Shown here: positions 17,808 through 27,203 of the stretch, piece after piece
Position numbering within the stretch: the stretch's first letter is position 1
Layout of the letters: each line of letters opens with the position of its first letter
NCBI GenBank assembly: GCA_002347025.1
Contig: DEAE01000024.1
Span: forward strand, 301,075 to 365,074
Length of the DNA: 64,000 nt
Origin: Acidobacteria bacterium UBA2990
Lineage (GTDB): Bacteria > Acidobacteriota > Vicinamibacteria > Vicinamibacterales > UBA8438
Direction: 5' to 3'
Made by a program: the position numbers and the translations under genes
Notes under the pieces: generated by a model
What the model was told of the DNA's origin: nothing
The model's database searches: none
What the model saw: the letters and a program-made list of their open reading frames with translations, nothing else

Positions 17808-20800
17808 ATGGAGGGCTTTTTCTCTCGGTGTCGTCTTCATGTTCAAATCCTATGGACACGAACAAGAAGGAAGTGGATTCAAGCGTGGGGGATTCTGTTA
17901 GTAGTTGTTTTCTTTTGCAAAATCTCGGTCTTTGCTCAGACGAACACTGGTGCCATCGGCGGTGCCGTCGTTGATTCCAGTGGAGCTGTGCTACCAGGAA
18001 CTGTCGTGATAGCAACTCAGGTGGACAGTGGCACCGTTTGGGAACGTGTGACCGACTTAGAAGGACGGTTTTTTTTTCCCAACCTCGCTAGTGGAAATTG
18101 GGATTTGGTTGCTGAACTTCCGGGTTTCCAGCGTGTAAATCAGACAGGGATCTTGATTGAGATCGGGCGCGTTTTTGAGCTCGAGATTGTAATGGAGATC
18201 GGAGGACTCAGCGAAGAGGTTACTGTTGAGGTTCAGATTCCCTTGCTTCAAGCGACTACAGCTGAAATTAGTGATGTTATTGAGACCCGCGAGGTAGAAC
18301 AAATCCCCTTAAATGGTCGGCAATTTCTTCAACTAGCTCAGTTAAGCGATGCAGTGGTCATTCCGCCTGGTGGAACGCGAGGAGGGGCTCTCCAGCAGGC
18401 CGGACCCCTCCCGAATGTGGGGGGACAACGAGCTGGGCACAATATTTACATGCTTGATGGATTCAAGGTGACAGATGAGCTGTTTAACAACCTGGTTATC
18501 AATCCCTCGGTTGATTCTATTCGCGAATTTAAGATTCAAAAATCTATGTATCCTCCAGAATTTGGTGGCAAGGCATCGGCACTTATTAATGTAGCAACTA
18601 AGTCTGGTGCTAACACGTTTCACGGTAGCATGTTCGAATTTGCTCGTGACGAGCGGTTTGATGCTCACAATTTTTTCGATAATAAGGACCTGCCGATACC
18701 ACCACTGGACCAGCATCAGTTCGGAGGGAGCTTTGGTGGGCCGATTGTTAAAGACCGAAGCTTCTTCTTTGTGAGTTATGAACGCCAAGACACTCGTCGA
18801 TCGATCACGAAAATATTCTCTGTTCCAGGGCTAGCGGTGCGGTCTGGTGATTTCGTCGGTTGGGACCTGGTGTGTGACCCTCGTAGCATCGATGTCCCAA
18901 CGGATGGTTGCACGCCGTTTCCGGGAAATCGGATTCCTGGCGACCGGATCGACCCTATTGCCCAAGCACTACTTGCCCATGTGCCGCTGCCGAATGGTGA
19001 CGGACAGTTCCAAAACTTGACAGCTGTTGGGAAACAGGACAGCGATGTTCATCAATTTAGCCTTCGACTTGACCACCGCCTAAGTAATGAAGATCAGGTC
19101 TTTATTCGATTTAGCACCTTTGATGCAGACGAGATACAGCCGTTTGGGACCGGTGTACAGCAGGAAGCTCTAGTGCCAGGTTTCGGTCGTACTCTGGGCA
19201 CAAAGACTAGGAACATCGGAGTCAGTCACACAAAGACATTCGGAACTAATGTGTTGAACGAGTTTCGAATGGGCTACATGTCTGTGAGTGGTGGACAACG
19301 GAGTCAGAATGCCGGCACTGATTTTGCCGGTCAAGTCGGTTTGCTTGGGGTTAGTCGGGATCCAAGGGATGTGGGGTTCCCGCAGGTTTCCACAGCGGGT
19401 CTATTTAGTACAATTGGTGACCCGACCACTTTTGTCTCCAGAGATAATGAACACTTCGAATTTTATAACAACCTCCTGGTTGACCAGGGTAATCATCGCT
19501 ACAAGATAGGTGGTTACCTGTTTCATCTACGTTTTCGCCCAATGAATGCGGATACCCCACGTGGCGCCTTCACGTATACAGGGCAATGGACTGGCAATGC
19601 CTTCGCTGACTTCTTACTTGGTTACCCGACTTCTGGACGGTCTGGCATTGGAAGAGGAAGTGAGGATGCTCGGACTACCTGGTTGCACCTTTACGCACAG
19701 GATGATTGGAGAGCGAAGGACAATCTGACTGTCAACTACGGTTTGCGATATGAGTTCAACTCGCATATGAAAGACATTGATAACCGCTTGTCCTCGATTG
19801 ATTTGTCGATTCCAGGTGGACGGTATGTGATCGCCAGCGATGATTCTGGGAATCTCTCATCAGAGGCAGAGAGGCTATTGCCACTGATGCCTATCCCTTG
19901 GGTGTCATCCGCTGAGGCCGGTTGGGACCGAAGCTTGTTGCGGCCGAGTAAATTGCGGTTGGCGCCGCGTGTGGGGTTTGCACTTTCACTAGGCAGGGAC
20001 CAAGCCACTGTACTTCGAGGAGGCTATGGCGTCTTTTTGAACCAGTGGGCTTATAGCGTTCAGACCGCCTTTGCGAGAAACCTCCCTTTTTTCTTTATGA
20101 AGCAGGTAGACTCTCCAGCCGATCAGGTGATCCCAACATTTACTACAAAGGACATGCTGGCTAGTGACGCGACTGGCAGTATTGGCGGCTCCATCATGGA
20201 CAATGATTACAGAGTCGAATATACCCAGACTTGGAGTGGTGGCATCCAAAGGGAAGTTATGCCTCAGACAATGGTGGAGGTGTCTTACATGGGCTCGTAC
20301 ACTATTGGGGCTGACAATGCGACTATTCGCAATGTTCCTAAACCTGGCCCAGGTCCAATTGATGCGCGTCGGCCAATCCCTAGCCTAAGTGCGATTCGCG
20401 CTATCCGATTTGATGGTCAGTCTATATATCATGCGGTGACATTTAAGACCGAGCGTCGTTTTAGCAGTCGGTATTCATTTAATGCAGCCTATACGTTGTC
20501 ACAATCTAGAGATGATGCCTCGAGTCCTGGTGCAACGGCCTTCGAGTCAAACGTGCCGCAGGATGTGCGGAACATCTTTCCCGGGGAAGTAGCACTATCG
20601 AGTTTCGATCACAGGCACCAGTTTGTTGCTAGTGGGACTTACCAGCTACCTTTCTTCGAAAGTTCGAGTGGATTGAAAGCGGCTTTGGGATCAGACTGGC
20701 ATTTTAACGCGATTATGACTCTCCAGTCAGGGGCGCCATTTACTGTAAACCTTGGCCAGGACCGGGCGAACATCGGTTCTGGACCAGCTCAGCGTCCAGA

Positions 20801-21131
20801 CCAAATCCACAACGCGAATCTACCTTCCAGCCAGCGTTCGCCGGCTAGGTGGTTCAACACAGACGCTTTTGCGCTACAGGAAGCTTTTTCCTTTGGTAGC
20901 GCCAATCGCAACAGCGTGTTTGCGCCAGGGTTTGCTGTGGTGGATCTCTCGTTCGTCAAGAATTGGTTCTTGGATGGGCGCCGACTTGAATTCCGCTGGG
21001 AAATCTTCAATGTTTTCAATCGGGCAAACTTCGATTTGCCTAACCGTATCTTTGGTAATCCAAACTTCGGTCGAATCTTTAGTGCGTTGAACGCACGCGA
21101 GATGCAGTTTGGCTTCAGGTACAGCTTTTAA
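17808..21131 (+). CDS. TonB-dependent outer-membrane receptor with N-terminal carboxypeptidase-regulatory domain (Oar type)
   Basis: 1107 residues. A long basic N-terminus and hydrophobic segment form the signal (cleavage near FAQT, about residue 45). Residues about 47-130 form a carboxypeptidase-regulatory-like domain (GAIGGAVVDSSGAVLPGT onward). A plug domain follows with the REVEQIPLNGRQF segment, and then a beta-barrel of about 800 residues ending in FRYSF with a terminal phenylalanine for outer-membrane insertion. Such receptors take up large substrates with TonB energy; the ligand cannot be told. A weak TTGAGG/GAGAAT box pair lies at 17765-17793. No SusD-like partner is nearby. queG starts 11 bases after its stop. 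Confidence 0.93.
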   Translation: MEGFFSRCRLHVQILWTRTRRKWIQAWGILLVVVFFCKISVFAQTNTGAIGGAVVDSSGAVLPGTVVIATQVDSGTVWERVTDLEGRFFFPNLASGNWDLVAELPGFQRVNQTGILIEIGRVFELEIVMEIGGLSEEVTVEVQIPLLQATTAEISDVIETREVEQIPLNGRQFLQLAQLSDAVVIPPGGTRGGALQQAGPLPNVGGQRAGHNIYMLDGFKVTDELFNNLVINPSVDSIREFKIQKSMYPPEFGGKASALINVATKSGANTFHGSMFEFARDERFDAHNFFDNKDLPIPPLDQHQFGGSFGGPIVKDRSFFFVSYERQDTRRSITKIFSVPGLAVRSGDFVGWDLVCDPRSIDVPTDGCTPFPGNRIPGDRIDPIAQALLAHVPLPNGDGQFQNLTAVGKQDSDVHQFSLRLDHRLSNEDQVFIRFSTFDADEIQPFGTGVQQEALVPGFGRTLGTKTRNIGVSHTKTFGTNVLNEFRMGYMSVSGGQRSQNAGTDFAGQVGLLGVSRDPRDVGFPQVSTAGLFSTIGDPTTFVSRDNEHFEFYNNLLVDQGNHRYKIGGYLFHLRFRPMNADTPRGAFTYTGQWTGNAFADFLLGYPTSGRSGIGRGSEDARTTWLHLYAQDDWRAKDNLTVNYGLRYEFNSHMKDIDNRLSSIDLSIPGGRYVIASDDSGNLSSEAERLLPLMPIPWVSSAEAGWDRSLLRPSKLRLAPRVGFALSLGRDQATVLRGGYGVFLNQWAYSVQTAFARNLPFFFMKQVDSPADQVIPTFTTKDMLASDATGSIGGSIMDNDYRVEYTQTWSGGIQREVMPQTMVEVSYMGSYTIGADNATIRNVPKPGPGPIDARRPIPSLSAIRAIRFDGQSIYHAVTFKTERRFSSRYSFNAAYTLSQSRDDASSPGATAFESNVPQDVRNIFPGEVALSSFDHRHQFVASGTYQLPFFESSSGLKAALGSDWHFNAIMTLQSGAPFTVNLGQDRANIGSGPAQRPDQIHNANLPSSQRSPARWFNTDAFALQEAFSFGSANRNSVFAPGFAVVDLSFVKNWFLDGRRLEFRWEIFNVFNRANFDLPNRIFGNPNFGRIFSALNAREMQFGFRYSF

Positions 21132-21142
21132 GTTTATTTGAG

Positions 21143-22204
21143 ATGCTTGTTGCTGAGGACATTAAGAATCGAGCACGCGAACTAGGATTTGATCTATGTG
21201 GAATTGCGCCGGCTGGTGCGTTTCCAGAACTTAGTGAACTGCGCCATTGGATCGACAAAGGTTATTCAGGCGAGATGGCGTACTTGGCTAAGACCGCCGA
21301 AGATCGTTCTGATGTTCGGAAGGTGATGCCGTCAGCGAAGACTGTTGTTGTGTTGGGAACACTCTACAATACGGATCGCCCGTACTCGACAGAGATCGAG
21401 GATGCTGGTGAGGCCCTGATATCTAGGTATGCCTGGGGCGATGACTACCATGAGGTGATAGCTAGTCGAACAAAGGCGCTCTGTGCGTGGATGCATGAAC
21501 GGCATTCACTATCCCCATTTGAAAGTCGTGTTTATGTTGACACAGGCCCAATTCAGGAGCGTGTGTACGCGCAATATGCTGGCCTTGGCTGGATCGGTAA
21601 GAATACTTGCCTGATTAACTCAGACCTTGGCTCATGGTTGTTTTTGTCTGAGGTAGTGTGCAGCTTATCACTTGCTCCTGATTCGCCGAGCTTGGATCAA
21701 TGTGGGAGTTGCACTCTGTGTCTCGACGCTTGTCCAACTAGTGCGTTTCCAGAGCCTGGTGTTCTCGATTCCACTCGATGTATTTCCTACCTGACGATTG
21801 AAAAGAAATCAAGCATCTCCCCAGAGCAGCGCGATGACCTCGGGTCGCACGTATATGGATGCGATGTCTGTCAGGAGGTGTGTCCCTACAACGCCACCGC
21901 ACCAATCAGTGATAACCCGGCGTGGCAGCCTCAACCCATTTTTGACCGTCAGCGCTTGACTGCACTGTGGTTACGCTCTGACACTGAGCTTCGTAACTCT
22001 ATTAAGAAGGGGCCAATGACTCGTGTGCGTCTGAAACGGTTCAGGCGGAATCTAGCCGTTGCTATGGGTAACAGCGGAAGTCGGGAGGCCCAGTTGGCTT
22101 TAAATGTGAGCCGTACTCGATCGCCGGATACAGACTCTCTAGATGAACCCATCGTTGCCGAACATCTTGTTTGGGCTCGAGAGAAGCTCTCTGGAGTTCC
22201 TTGA
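21143..22204 (+). CDS. queG: Epoxyqueuosine reductase QueG
   Basis: Last step of queuosine synthesis: reduces epoxyqueuosine in tRNA to queuosine, using cobalamin and two [4Fe-4S] clusters. The 353-residue protein has the characteristic catalytic region VDTGPIQERVYAQYAGLGW and a ferredoxin-like domain with CGSCTLCLDACP and CDVCQEVCPYN clusters. RCISYLTIEKK, a segment typical of QueG, lies between them. The C-terminal helical part is slightly short. Start ATG at 21143. No other queuosine genes are in the window, which is usual for queG. Confidence 0.95.
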   Translation: MLVAEDIKNRARELGFDLCGIAPAGAFPELSELRHWIDKGYSGEMAYLAKTAEDRSDVRKVMPSAKTVVVLGTLYNTDRPYSTEIEDAGEALISRYAWGDDYHEVIASRTKALCAWMHERHSLSPFESRVYVDTGPIQERVYAQYAGLGWIGKNTCLINSDLGSWLFLSEVVCSLSLAPDSPSLDQCGSCTLCLDACPTSAFPEPGVLDSTRCISYLTIEKKSSISPEQRDDLGSHVYGCDVCQEVCPYNATAPISDNPAWQPQPIFDRQRLTALWLRSDTELRNSIKKGPMTRVRLKRFRRNLAVAMGNSGSREAQLALNVSRTRSPDTDSLDEPIVAEHLVWAREKLSGVP

Positions 22205-22257
22205 AATGAGGATTCAGCCGAAGAACTACTATTTAACTGCACTATGATTTAAAGGTA

Positions 22258-22818
22258 ATGGTTATGTCGAATACCAGATCCTTGGCCCCGAGGTTGTTGT
22301 TATCTATGCCACAGCTTTGTGACCCTGATTTTAAGGAGACGGTCGTTTTGCTTTGTGAACATGACCAGCAGGGATCGTTCGGGCTAGTTCTGAACCGCCA
22401 GACGAAAACACCGGTGTCATCTGTTGTGCGGTTTACACCTCCGATCGAATCAGACTGTGGATTGCAACTTTGGGTGGGCGGGCCAGTTGAGCCAGAGCGA
22501 GGTTGGATCCTGCTTGGCGAGAAGCCACCTGAAGTTGACTCAGTTGAAGTTGCTGAAGGACTGTATCTGTCGAGTTCGCCAGAGCTGCTACGGCAACTTC
22601 TAGAGAACCAGCAGCTAGGTCGAGTTCGCTTGTTAACTGGATACGCTGGGTGGGGGGCTGGCCAGCTCGACGCTGAACTTTCAGCGTCAGCTTGGTTGAT
22701 TACAGGTGTGGAGCTCGACCTTATCTTTGATACTCCAGCCGGGGAGATGTGGGAGACTGCTATCAGGCGCCTCGGTGCCGATCCATCACTTCTACAGATG
22801 GGTAAAGGCATTCATTAG
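22258..22818 (+). CDS. YqgE/AlgH family protein (UPF0301, DUF179)
   Basis: 186 residues. It begins with the family pattern LAPRLLLSMPQLCDPDFKETVVLLCEHD split by short turns, continues with GSFGLVLNR, and has the WVGGPVEP and LLTGYAGWGAGQL segments. These are diagnostic for the DUF179 family, whose role is unclear (an old link to alginate regulation gave the AlgH name). The start could be ATG at 22258 or 22264; AAAGG just upstream favours the first. It follows queG by 53 bases and is likely co-transcribed. Confidence 0.92.
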   Translation: MVMSNTRSLAPRLLLSMPQLCDPDFKETVVLLCEHDQQGSFGLVLNRQTKTPVSSVVRFTPPIESDCGLQLWVGGPVEPERGWILLGEKPPEVDSVEVAEGLYLSSSPELLRQLLENQQLGRVRLLTGYAGWGAGQLDAELSASAWLITGVELDLIFDTPAGEMWETAIRRLGADPSLLQMGKGIH

Positions 22819-23133
22819 GTAAGGTGAGGGCCGCTGTTTTTCTTTTCTCTTGCGTTCAATCCGCTTGGCTTAAGAGATTGGTGCTCGCTGTCATAATCTT
22901 CTGGTGGTTCGATGGTCTGAGTACCTGCGGCATTGATGTTAGTTACCTAGAACTGGCGTGAACGACGAAACTAACAATTGGTTTTAATGGCCGACTTTGC
23001 TTGGTATGGGCCGTGTTCTAAGAAACCATAAACTTGGATTAGACGATTGTGGTTCTGGGAAACGGTTCCTGACGGTCGTAGGCTGTCTGATTATGCGAGC
23101 CAGAACCATAGGGTCGACAGAAAGCGGTAGTGG
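22819..23133. other. Intergenic, 315 bases, nothing recognised
   Basis: The stretch between the YqgE-family gene and the epimerase has no credible open frame, tRNA or clear hairpin. It presumably ends the upstream transcript and carries the epimerase promoter. A T-rich run at about 22839-22851 could assist termination but lacks a preceding stem. Confidence 0.4.
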
Positions 23134-24141
23134 ATGAAGGTGTTGGTCACCGGGGTTGCCGGATTCATTGGGAATGCTGTCGCATTGCGGTTACTCGAAC
23201 GTGGCGATGCGGTGGTCGGTGTGGATAACCTTAACGACTATTATGATGTTTCCCTGAAGGAGGCGAGATTAAAGCGCCTTGACCCTTTTCAGAACTTTAC
23301 GTTCCTGCGAGGAAGTATTGCCGAGCGGGTGTTTATGGAGGATGCGTTTACCCTCTCTAAGCCGAAGCGTGTTGTGCATCTGGCAGCGCAAGCCGGTGTT
23401 CGCTATTCGTTAGTTAACCCGCAAGCTTATGTGTCGGCGAATTTGATTGGGTTTGCTAATGTCTTAGAGTGCTGCCGGCGATTCAATATTGACCATCTGG
23501 TCTATGCCTCCTCAAGCTCAGTCTACGGTGCGAATACGACGGTTCCCTTTTCTGTTGATCAAAATGTCGACCATCCAGTTAGTTTTTATGCAGCAACCAA
23601 GAGATCGAATGAGTTGATGGCCCACACCTACGCCCATCTTTTCGGACTGCCTGCCACAGGCCTTCGTTTCTTCACTGTTTACGGTCCTTGGGGCAGGCCG
23701 GATATGGCGCTATCCCTTTTTACTCGGAAGATCTTGGCTGGCGAAGCAATTGAGGTGTTTCACCACGGAAATCACAGAAGGGATTTCACCTACATAGACG
23801 ACATCGTGGATGGAGTAGTGCTGACAATGGACCACGTAGCACAACCGAACCAACGATGGGAGAGTGACAACCCTGATCCTGCTACCAGTGCTGCCCCTTG
23901 GCGGATTTATAACATTGGCTCAAATAATCCGATCAACCTATTGCGTTACATAGAGATTATTGAGGATGCCTTGGGTGTAAAGGCGAAGAAAGAGTTCTTG
24001 CCGATACAGCCAGGAGACGTACCCGAGACATTTGCGAATGTCGATTCTCTGATAGCTGATGTCAGCTACGCCCCGGCCACTGCTGTTGAGACTGGTGTTC
24101 GTCGGTTTATTGAGTGGTATCGTAGCTTTTACGATGTTTAG
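23134..24141 (+). CDS. NAD-dependent nucleotide-sugar epimerase, UDP-glucuronate 4-epimerase type
   Basis: An extended short-chain dehydrogenase of 335 residues. The NAD site is GVAGFIG at residues 7-13, the catalytic serine lies in YASSSSVYG, and the YxxxK pair is in YAATK. The segment NLNDYYDVSLKEARL and the HLAAQAGVRYSL motif are hallmarks of the CapI/LpsL/GAE group, which interconverts UDP-glucuronate and UDP-galacturonate. An insertion with NPDPATSAAPWR near residue 250 is also typical. The product would feed surface polysaccharide synthesis. It stands alone, with no glycosyltransferase neighbours; a nucleotide-sugar dehydrogenase lies 16 kb away. Confidence 0.9.
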   Translation: MKVLVTGVAGFIGNAVALRLLERGDAVVGVDNLNDYYDVSLKEARLKRLDPFQNFTFLRGSIAERVFMEDAFTLSKPKRVVHLAAQAGVRYSLVNPQAYVSANLIGFANVLECCRRFNIDHLVYASSSSVYGANTTVPFSVDQNVDHPVSFYAATKRSNELMAHTYAHLFGLPATGLRFFTVYGPWGRPDMALSLFTRKILAGEAIEVFHHGNHRRDFTYIDDIVDGVVLTMDHVAQPNQRWESDNPDPATSAAPWRIYNIGSNNPINLLRYIEIIEDALGVKAKKEFLPIQPGDVPETFANVDSLIADVSYAPATAVETGVRRFIEWYRSFYDV

Positions 24142-24337
24142 TCGGCTCAAGTTGGTGACTGTAGCGGGTGTTTGTTGCGGTCAATCTGTGAACTTAGGGT
24201 AATACTTTGCTAGCTAGTTCGAAACTGGCAAGGTTTATGACCTTAAGTTGTTGCTCAGAACCAGGTATCTTGAGGCGGCTGTTTTTGAGTGCTTACCGTG
24301 TTGGATTTGGCCGATCCATGCGAGGCCGCTTCTGGCC

Positions 24338-25546
24338 TCAAGGTGCGGGATGTTTGTAGATGACCCCTCCTTTCATTACGAACTGAACATTGCGAATGGT
24401 GGCGATGTCGGCGAGGGGATCTCCGGCTATCGCAATAAGGTCGGCCTCATAGCCTGGTCGAGCTAGCCCGATGACGTCTGCCAATCCCAGAGATTCTGCT
24501 GCACGAGAGGTAGCGGATATGATCGCATCCATAGGATCCTGACCGCCATCACGGACTCGATAAATGAGTTCTTCAGCGTTTCGGCCGTGAGCTCCGGCGA
24601 CCGCATCGGTGCCGTATATGATCTTCACATTTTTATTGGCGATGGTTCTTTTGAATGTCTCGTACCCATCGCTCCTAGCTTGCTCCATTAAAGCAAACCC
24701 TTCTTCGGTGTAGTTGCCTTGGCCGATGAATCTGTCTTTGTATTCGAAATAATTGGCCCACAATGAGCCTATATGAGGATCGAGATAGGTTCCTTGGGCT
24801 GCCATCAACTCGATGACAGCATCGCTGTAGCTGTTGCCGTGTTCAATCCCGTTACATCCTGCCTCAATGGTGGCTGTGAGCCCTTCAGTTCCGTAGGCAT
24901 GGACCACCGTTCGTAGCCCGATCTCATGCGCTTCTCTACAGACTGCCCGGAGTTGCTCGTCACTCATTACTAGCCGCCCACCCTCTCGGATGCTGGATGA
25001 AGCAAATACCTTCACTACGTCAGCGCCATCGACGGCCAGCTGTTGCACAAAGGAGCGAATGTCGTCAGGAGTGCCGGTATTTGCGGTAATTGGTGAGAGA
25101 GAGGTCAGCACTCGTGGACCGGGAAGATTACCTCTAGCAATTGCCTCACGAAGATCTCTGTCTTGTAGACTGCCGAGGCTTTGAACCGTTGTGAAGCCAG
25201 CCATCAATGTTATGTAGGCGTTTTCGGCTCCGTATAGGATCGTTTGCGCAGGTGATTCGTTGCGGTCACTGTGGTTTCTTCCGTCGTTGTCAAAGTGGGC
25301 TGTTAGATGTACGTGCGTATCGATAAGGCCAGGTAGCATCGTTAGTCCTGAAAAATCGTAGGTTGTGGGTCCAGGCCCTTCGTCTACACGGACAATGCGT
25401 GACCCTGTGACTGTCACGATCACGTTTTTCCGAGAACTGCCGGTCCCATCTAGGAGCTGACCCACACGAATCGTCAGGGTAGGCTCCTGGGCTAGCGCCG
25501 TGATCGCTATCAGAGATGCCAAGGCTATGGTGGATACTGTCTTCAT
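24338..25546 (-). CDS. Secreted metal-dependent amidohydrolase (imidazolonepropionase/Xaa-Pro dipeptidase-like)
   Basis: 402 residues with a signal peptide ending at ALAQ (residue 20). Metal ligands are visible: HVH in the LPGLIDTHVH segment, a lysine in ADVVKVFAS that is probably the carbamylated bridge, histidines in VVHAYG and IEHGN, and an aspartate in YGTDAVAG. This arrangement fits the exported amidohydrolases often labelled imidazolonepropionase-like; several characterised members cleave Xaa-Arg/Lys or Xaa-Pro dipeptides. A GGGAGAG ribosome site precedes the ATG at 25546. The substrate cannot be fixed from sequence. A 6-base-pair hairpin overlaps the stop codon (24322-24339). Confidence 0.88.
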   Translation of the reverse strand: MKTVSTIALASLIAITALAQEPTLTIRVGQLLDGTGSSRKNVIVTVTGSRIVRVDEGPGPTTYDFSGLTMLPGLIDTHVHLTAHFDNDGRNHSDRNESPAQTILYGAENAYITLMAGFTTVQSLGSLQDRDLREAIARGNLPGPRVLTSLSPITANTGTPDDIRSFVQQLAVDGADVVKVFASSSIREGGRLVMSDEQLRAVCREAHEIGLRTVVHAYGTEGLTATIEAGCNGIEHGNSYSDAVIELMAAQGTYLDPHIGSLWANYFEYKDRFIGQGNYTEEGFALMEQARSDGYETFKRTIANKNVKIIYGTDAVAGAHGRNAEELIYRVRDGGQDPMDAIISATSRAAESLGLADVIGLARPGYEADLIAIAGDPLADIATIRNVQFVMKGGVIYKHPAP

Positions 25547-25589
25547 AGGAACTCTCCCGAGTGACTGTTGGCTGACTAGGCGTATGGAG

Positions 25590-26702
25590 CTATTTTTCGT
25601 CCGTCAATCTATTGTGGCGTAGAGTGCGCATTGTGCGATGCACTATCTTGACACGACGGTGTTCGACTTTGCGAGCGAGTTCGGTCTGGCGTTCCTTGAG
25701 CACGTGACCCTCCCGCTGCAGTCGATGATAGCCGTTGAGTCGAGACGATAGTAGTTGCCCGGTTTTGACTGCGGCGCGAACTGCGCATCCAGGTTCTTGG
25801 TCATGAAAGCAGTCTCTGAAGCGACATTCGTTAGCTAGTCTAGTGATGTCTTCGAAAGCGTCATTAATTGATGTTGCATCGTCCCAGAGCTGCAGTTCAC
25901 GCATGCCAGGTGTATCAATGAGCATGCCTTTATCGGGAAGGATTATTAGTTCTCGCTGGGTTGTGGTGTGTCGTCCCCGTCCGTCTTTGCTCCTAACAGA
26001 TCGTGTGCGCTGGCGGTCTGAGCCGAGCAACTGATTTATGATCGTTGATTTTCCGACACCTGACGAGCCTATTAGTGCACAGGTTTGTCCTGGGGTGAGA
26101 TGGGCTAATAGGGGTTCTGTTCCAGATGGCGTGAGAGCAGTGATAGCGTGAATTGTCGTGTCAGGCGCCACTGCGACGGTCGAGGCTTGTCGGATCTTCG
26201 GGTCATCGCAGAGATCTGTTTTGTTTAGTACTAGCACTGCTCTGGCGCCGCTTGTTTGGATGGCAACCACGTAACGTTCGATACGTTTTAGATTGAAGTC
26301 ATTATCGAGCCCGCAGACCAGAAATACTGTGTCAATGTTGGCCGCCACGAGTTGTTTGCGGGTCGGTTCCCCGGCGGCTTTCCTGGCGAAAGAGCTTCGT
26401 CTTGGTAAGAGGGCCTCTATTTTGGCCTTCGGTTCAGCTGAGTGTTTGCGGATGGCTACCCAGTCGCCAACTACTGGTAATGCGTCTGAGCGAATCGCTT
26501 GGTGCCGCAACTTTCCTGCCAACTCGGCCATAATCTCGCCTTGAGGGGTGTAGAGCTGATACAAGTAATTGTGGGTGATCGCTACCCTGGCCGGGTGCAG
26601 ATCTTGATCTTGGTAAGGGCGGAAATTGGCTGCAAATTCAGCGTCCCATCCTAACGTGTCAAGTTGCCAAGATTCACCGCTGTTGCAGGCTGCTGCAGTC
26701 AT
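25590..26702 (-). CDS. rsgA: Ribosome small-subunit-dependent GTPase RsgA (YjeQ)
   Basis: 370 residues with an N-terminal OB-fold (about 40-110), then a circularly permuted GTPase whose motifs run in the order NKTD, GSSGVGKST, DTPGM. A C-terminal zinc knuckle follows, with cysteines and histidine in the CRFRDCFHDQEPGC stretch, and a basic helical tail ends the chain. RsgA checks late maturation of the 30S subunit. The N-terminal 25 residues are longer than in enterobacterial homologues. It lies 43 bases upstream of the amidohydrolase on the same strand; function suggests independent regulation. Confidence 0.95.
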   Translation of the reverse strand: MTAAACNSGESWQLDTLGWDAEFAANFRPYQDQDLHPARVAITHNYLYQLYTPQGEIMAELAGKLRHQAIRSDALPVVGDWVAIRKHSAEPKAKIEALLPRRSSFARKAAGEPTRKQLVAANIDTVFLVCGLDNDFNLKRIERYVVAIQTSGARAVLVLNKTDLCDDPKIRQASTVAVAPDTTIHAITALTPSGTEPLLAHLTPGQTCALIGSSGVGKSTIINQLLGSDRQRTRSVRSKDGRGRHTTTQRELIILPDKGMLIDTPGMRELQLWDDATSINDAFEDITRLANECRFRDCFHDQEPGCAVRAAVKTGQLLSSRLNGYHRLQREGHVLKERQTELARKVEHRRVKIVHRTMRTLRHNRLTDEK

Positions 26703-26770
26703 GGGAGTAGGTTAGAGATGCGATTGGTTCTTATTACCAGAGGATCAAGTAAAACAACAGAGTCAATTAT

Positions 26771-26802
26771 GGCCAGGGAACATGGTCAAATGATTCCTGG
26801 CC
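26771..26802. repeat. Inverted repeat between rsgA and the small gene at 26913
   Basis: GGCCAGGGAA at 26771-26780 pairs with TTCCTGGCC at 26794-26802, with one bulged G and a 13-base loop. It lies between two minus-strand genes. No good T-run follows on either strand, so it may be a weak terminator or an mRNA structure. Confidence 0.35.
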
Positions 26803-26912
26803 GAGTCGAAGTCATGGTTCTGGTTGGGTAACGTTGAATTGATTCCTTTCTAGGGTTGCAAGAAAAGTAAGATTTCGGCTTCCGTGTTTTCTTGTCTGCT
26901 TAGCGAATAGAA

Positions 26913-27146
26913 TCATTTGGTGTTTTGAGCTTTGGTCACACTCGTCACACTCCCAAGTAGGTATTCCAGTGTGATCTCGTCGCCAGGCTCTAAACCGCGG
27001 TCCACGGCCTCTGGTCCTACTCGCGCCATCTCCAGCGGGCTATCCGAATTAGCTGGATCGCTGAAGAACACATCCCATGACACTTGGCCATGTATGCTGA
27101 TGGGCTGGACTTTTCTTAGAATCGCTAGGCGACGACCTTTGATCAT
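26913..27146 (-). CDS. Small hypothetical protein, 77 residues
   Basis: A compact soluble protein with alternating strands: MIKGRRLAILRKV, a segment around HGQVSWDVFF, then ARVGPEAVDRGLEPGDEI and EYLLGSVTSV. The charge and hydrophobic pattern look like a real small beta-rich domain, not a chance frame. It reads in line with dinB 57 bases upstream and ends 210 bases before rsgA. AAGGAG lies about 15 bases before the ATG, a little far. I do not recognise a family and assign no function. Confidence 0.55.
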   Translation of the reverse strand: MIKGRRLAILRKVQPISIHGQVSWDVFFSDPANSDSPLEMARVGPEAVDRGLEPGDEITLEYLLGSVTSVTKAQNTK

Positions 27147-27203
27147 TGTTGAATCTTACTTCTCCTTGAGCGCTTCTAACATCTCTTGGATGGAGAAGAG
27201 TAG

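Noticed and set aside
22242..22811. Minus-strand open frame of 189 residues opposite the YqgE-family gene
   Set aside because: Its composition is serine/proline/arginine-rich as in antisense shadows, and the plus-strand gene is clearly real.
24322..24339. Hairpin GAGGCC/GGCCTC at the amidohydrolase stop
   Set aside because: Six base pairs with no T-run; too weak to call a terminator.
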